Assembly (NCBI RefSeq): GCF_946998835.1
Contig: NZ_CAMQAZ010000002.1
Coordinates: 62,001 to 126,000, forward strand
Length of the DNA stretch: 64,000 bases
Source: an uncultured Corynebacterium sp.
GTDB lineage: Bacteria > Actinomycetota > Actinomycetes > Mycobacteriales > Mycobacteriaceae
Reading direction: 5' to 3'
Shown here: positions 63,236 through 64,000 of the stretch, one piece after another
How the letters are laid out: the number at the start of each line of letters is the position of its first letter
How positions within the stretch are numbered: position 1 is the first letter of the stretch
Notes under the pieces: model-generated
Told to the model about the DNA's origin: nothing
Database searches by the model: none
What the model saw: only the letters and a program-made list of their open reading frames with translations
Made by a program: the position numbers and the translations under genes

Positions 63236-64000
63236 ATGCAACGGCTCTGGCGAAATCTGAAATGGCTAAGTAGGACAATGTGGCCTGCTTATGCCTCATT
63301 TGTCTTCGTCTGCAACCTTGTCGGAGCCATGATTGTCGGCCTATTTTTGGGCATATTGCTACCGCTTAATCAGGAAACCCATCTGCCGCGGATTCCCAAT
63401 GGGGTTATCTACGGTCTCGCTGGGTACCTGGTGCTGGCTATTGTCGCGGGCATCGGCACTACCTGGATGCTTTTCAAGCCGCTGCTGAAATGGCAGCGTC
63501 ACCCAGAGCTGCATGATCCGCGGCGAGTGCGCTATTTGGTTATGCGCGTACCGGTCTACCAGGCACTCTTGGGCACGGTCATCTGGTCTTTGGGCGTGAT
63601 TGTTTTCAGCGCGGTCGCATTCACCTATGACAGCAAGATTGGCATGATGGTGCTGATTACCTCGGTGCTCGGTGGCGCCATGGTGGCGCTGTTGACCTAT
63701 CTGATTGCGGAGCGCATGGTGCGCCCAGTCGCGGTGGAGGCACTGGCGCGTAGGGCTCCGGATTCTTCGCTGGAGCCACCGATTGGTCACCGCTTGCGTC
63801 AGACATGGGTTCTAACCAGTGGCGTTCCGGTGGTGGCAATCTTGCTTGTGCTGCTAGGCCAGCGTCGTGGTCTGTTTACAGATGACGCGGCGGACCTCCT
63901 GCCTACCATCACCGCACTGGCGATCCTGGCTCTGATTACCGGCTATTTCGGCACAATGCTGGCCAGCATGTCTATCGTTGACCCAATTCGGGACCTCACA
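63236..64000 (+). CDS. Membrane adenylate cyclase (Rv3645-like), N-terminal part
   Basis: The ATG at 63236 opens a frame that runs off the window end (255 residues). Six membrane helices are seen, in two sets of about three: SFVFVCNLVGAMIVGLFLGI, VIYGLAGYLVLAIVAGIG, ALLGTVIWSLGVIVFSAVAF, MVLITSVLGGAMVALLTYLI, VLTSGVPVVAILLVLLG and LPTITALAILALITGYF. The last visible residues (SIVDPIRDLT) mark entry into a HAMP domain. This is the layout of class III cyclases next to delta-prime in mycobacteria. The catalytic domain lies beyond the window, so the call rests on topology and neighbour order. Its cAMP would feed GlxR. Confidence 0.82.
   Translation, partial: MQRLWRNLKWLSRTMWPAYASFVFVCNLVGAMIVGLFLGILLPLNQETHLPRIPNGVIYGLAGYLVLAIVAGIGTTWMLFKPLLKWQRHPELHDPRRVRYLVMRVPVYQALLGTVIWSLGVIVFSAVAFTYDSKIGMMVLITSVLGGAMVALLTYLIAERMVRPVAVEALARRAPDSSLEPPIGHRLRQTWVLTSGVPVVAILLVLLGQRRGLFTDDAADLLPTITALAILALITGYFGTMLASMSIVDPIRDLT

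Overview
The window is chromosomal DNA of a high-GC actinobacterium, almost certainly a Corynebacterium. The reasons are the mycothiol glycosyltransferase MshA, the SenX3-RegX3 pair, the actinobacterial ribosomal protein bS22, a RamB-type regulator, a three-gene sdhCAB operon followed by the small membrane protein usually found after it in corynebacteria, and gene order from hemB to murB that follows M. tuberculosis Rv0512 to Rv0481 with insertions and losses. A species in the C. amycolatum/xerosis group is possible but is only a guess. There is no insertion sequence, prophage or CRISPR array.

Layout. 1-5.2 kb: heme operon hemA-hemC-hemD-hemB (minus strand) and a small glutaredoxin-like protein. 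5.3-11.6 kb: SerB1-like phosphatase, bS22, a small HTH protein, ProC, an acidic membrane protein, an exopolyphosphatase-family protein and a Cys-rich protein. 11.7-16.6 kb: RegX3/SenX3, GpmA, a YbjN protein and MshA. 16.8-24.6 kb: acyl-CoA ligase, MurB, DUF2505, DUF2993 (LmeA-like), PurU, DUF2516 and DUF445 proteins. 24.8-28.7 kb: succinate dehydrogenase. 29.2-32.6 kb: GH65 phosphorylase with beta-phosphoglucomutase. 33-37.5 kb: divergent malate synthase G and isocitrate lyase. 37.9-40.9 kb: three secreted proteins of unknown function. 41-44.1 kb: RamB and lipoamide dehydrogenase. 44.2-47.8 kb: S9 and M1 peptidases. 47.9-54.7 kb: flippase, two GT2 glycosyltransferases, DUF2304, DsbA-like protein, epimerase and an MFS transporter. 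55.4-64 kb: MHS transporter, acyl-CoA oxidase-like enzyme, cell-wall amidase, alpha/beta hydrolase, tRNA-Thr(CGU), DNA polymerase III delta-prime and the start of an Rv3645-like adenylate cyclase.

The 25-44 kb section groups central acetate/C2 metabolism: succinate dehydrogenase, both glyoxylate-shunt enzymes, their probable regulator RamB, and Lpd. The 47.9-53 kb section looks like an envelope-glycan module.

The most unusual content is non-coding. A family of 65-nt palindromes with constant geometry (19-nt arm, 27-nt loop, 19-nt arm) sits once in each of the four convergent gene gaps longer than 100 bp. A 10-mer, CTTTACGACG, occurs nine times where about 0.1 is expected. Several genes carry short tandem duplications that overlap their stop codons. 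An 83-nt near-perfect hairpin follows the sdh operon. Among proteins, the three secreted proteins beside isocitrate lyase end in a shared SLGSPxL-type tail and are the best candidate for an undescribed protein system.
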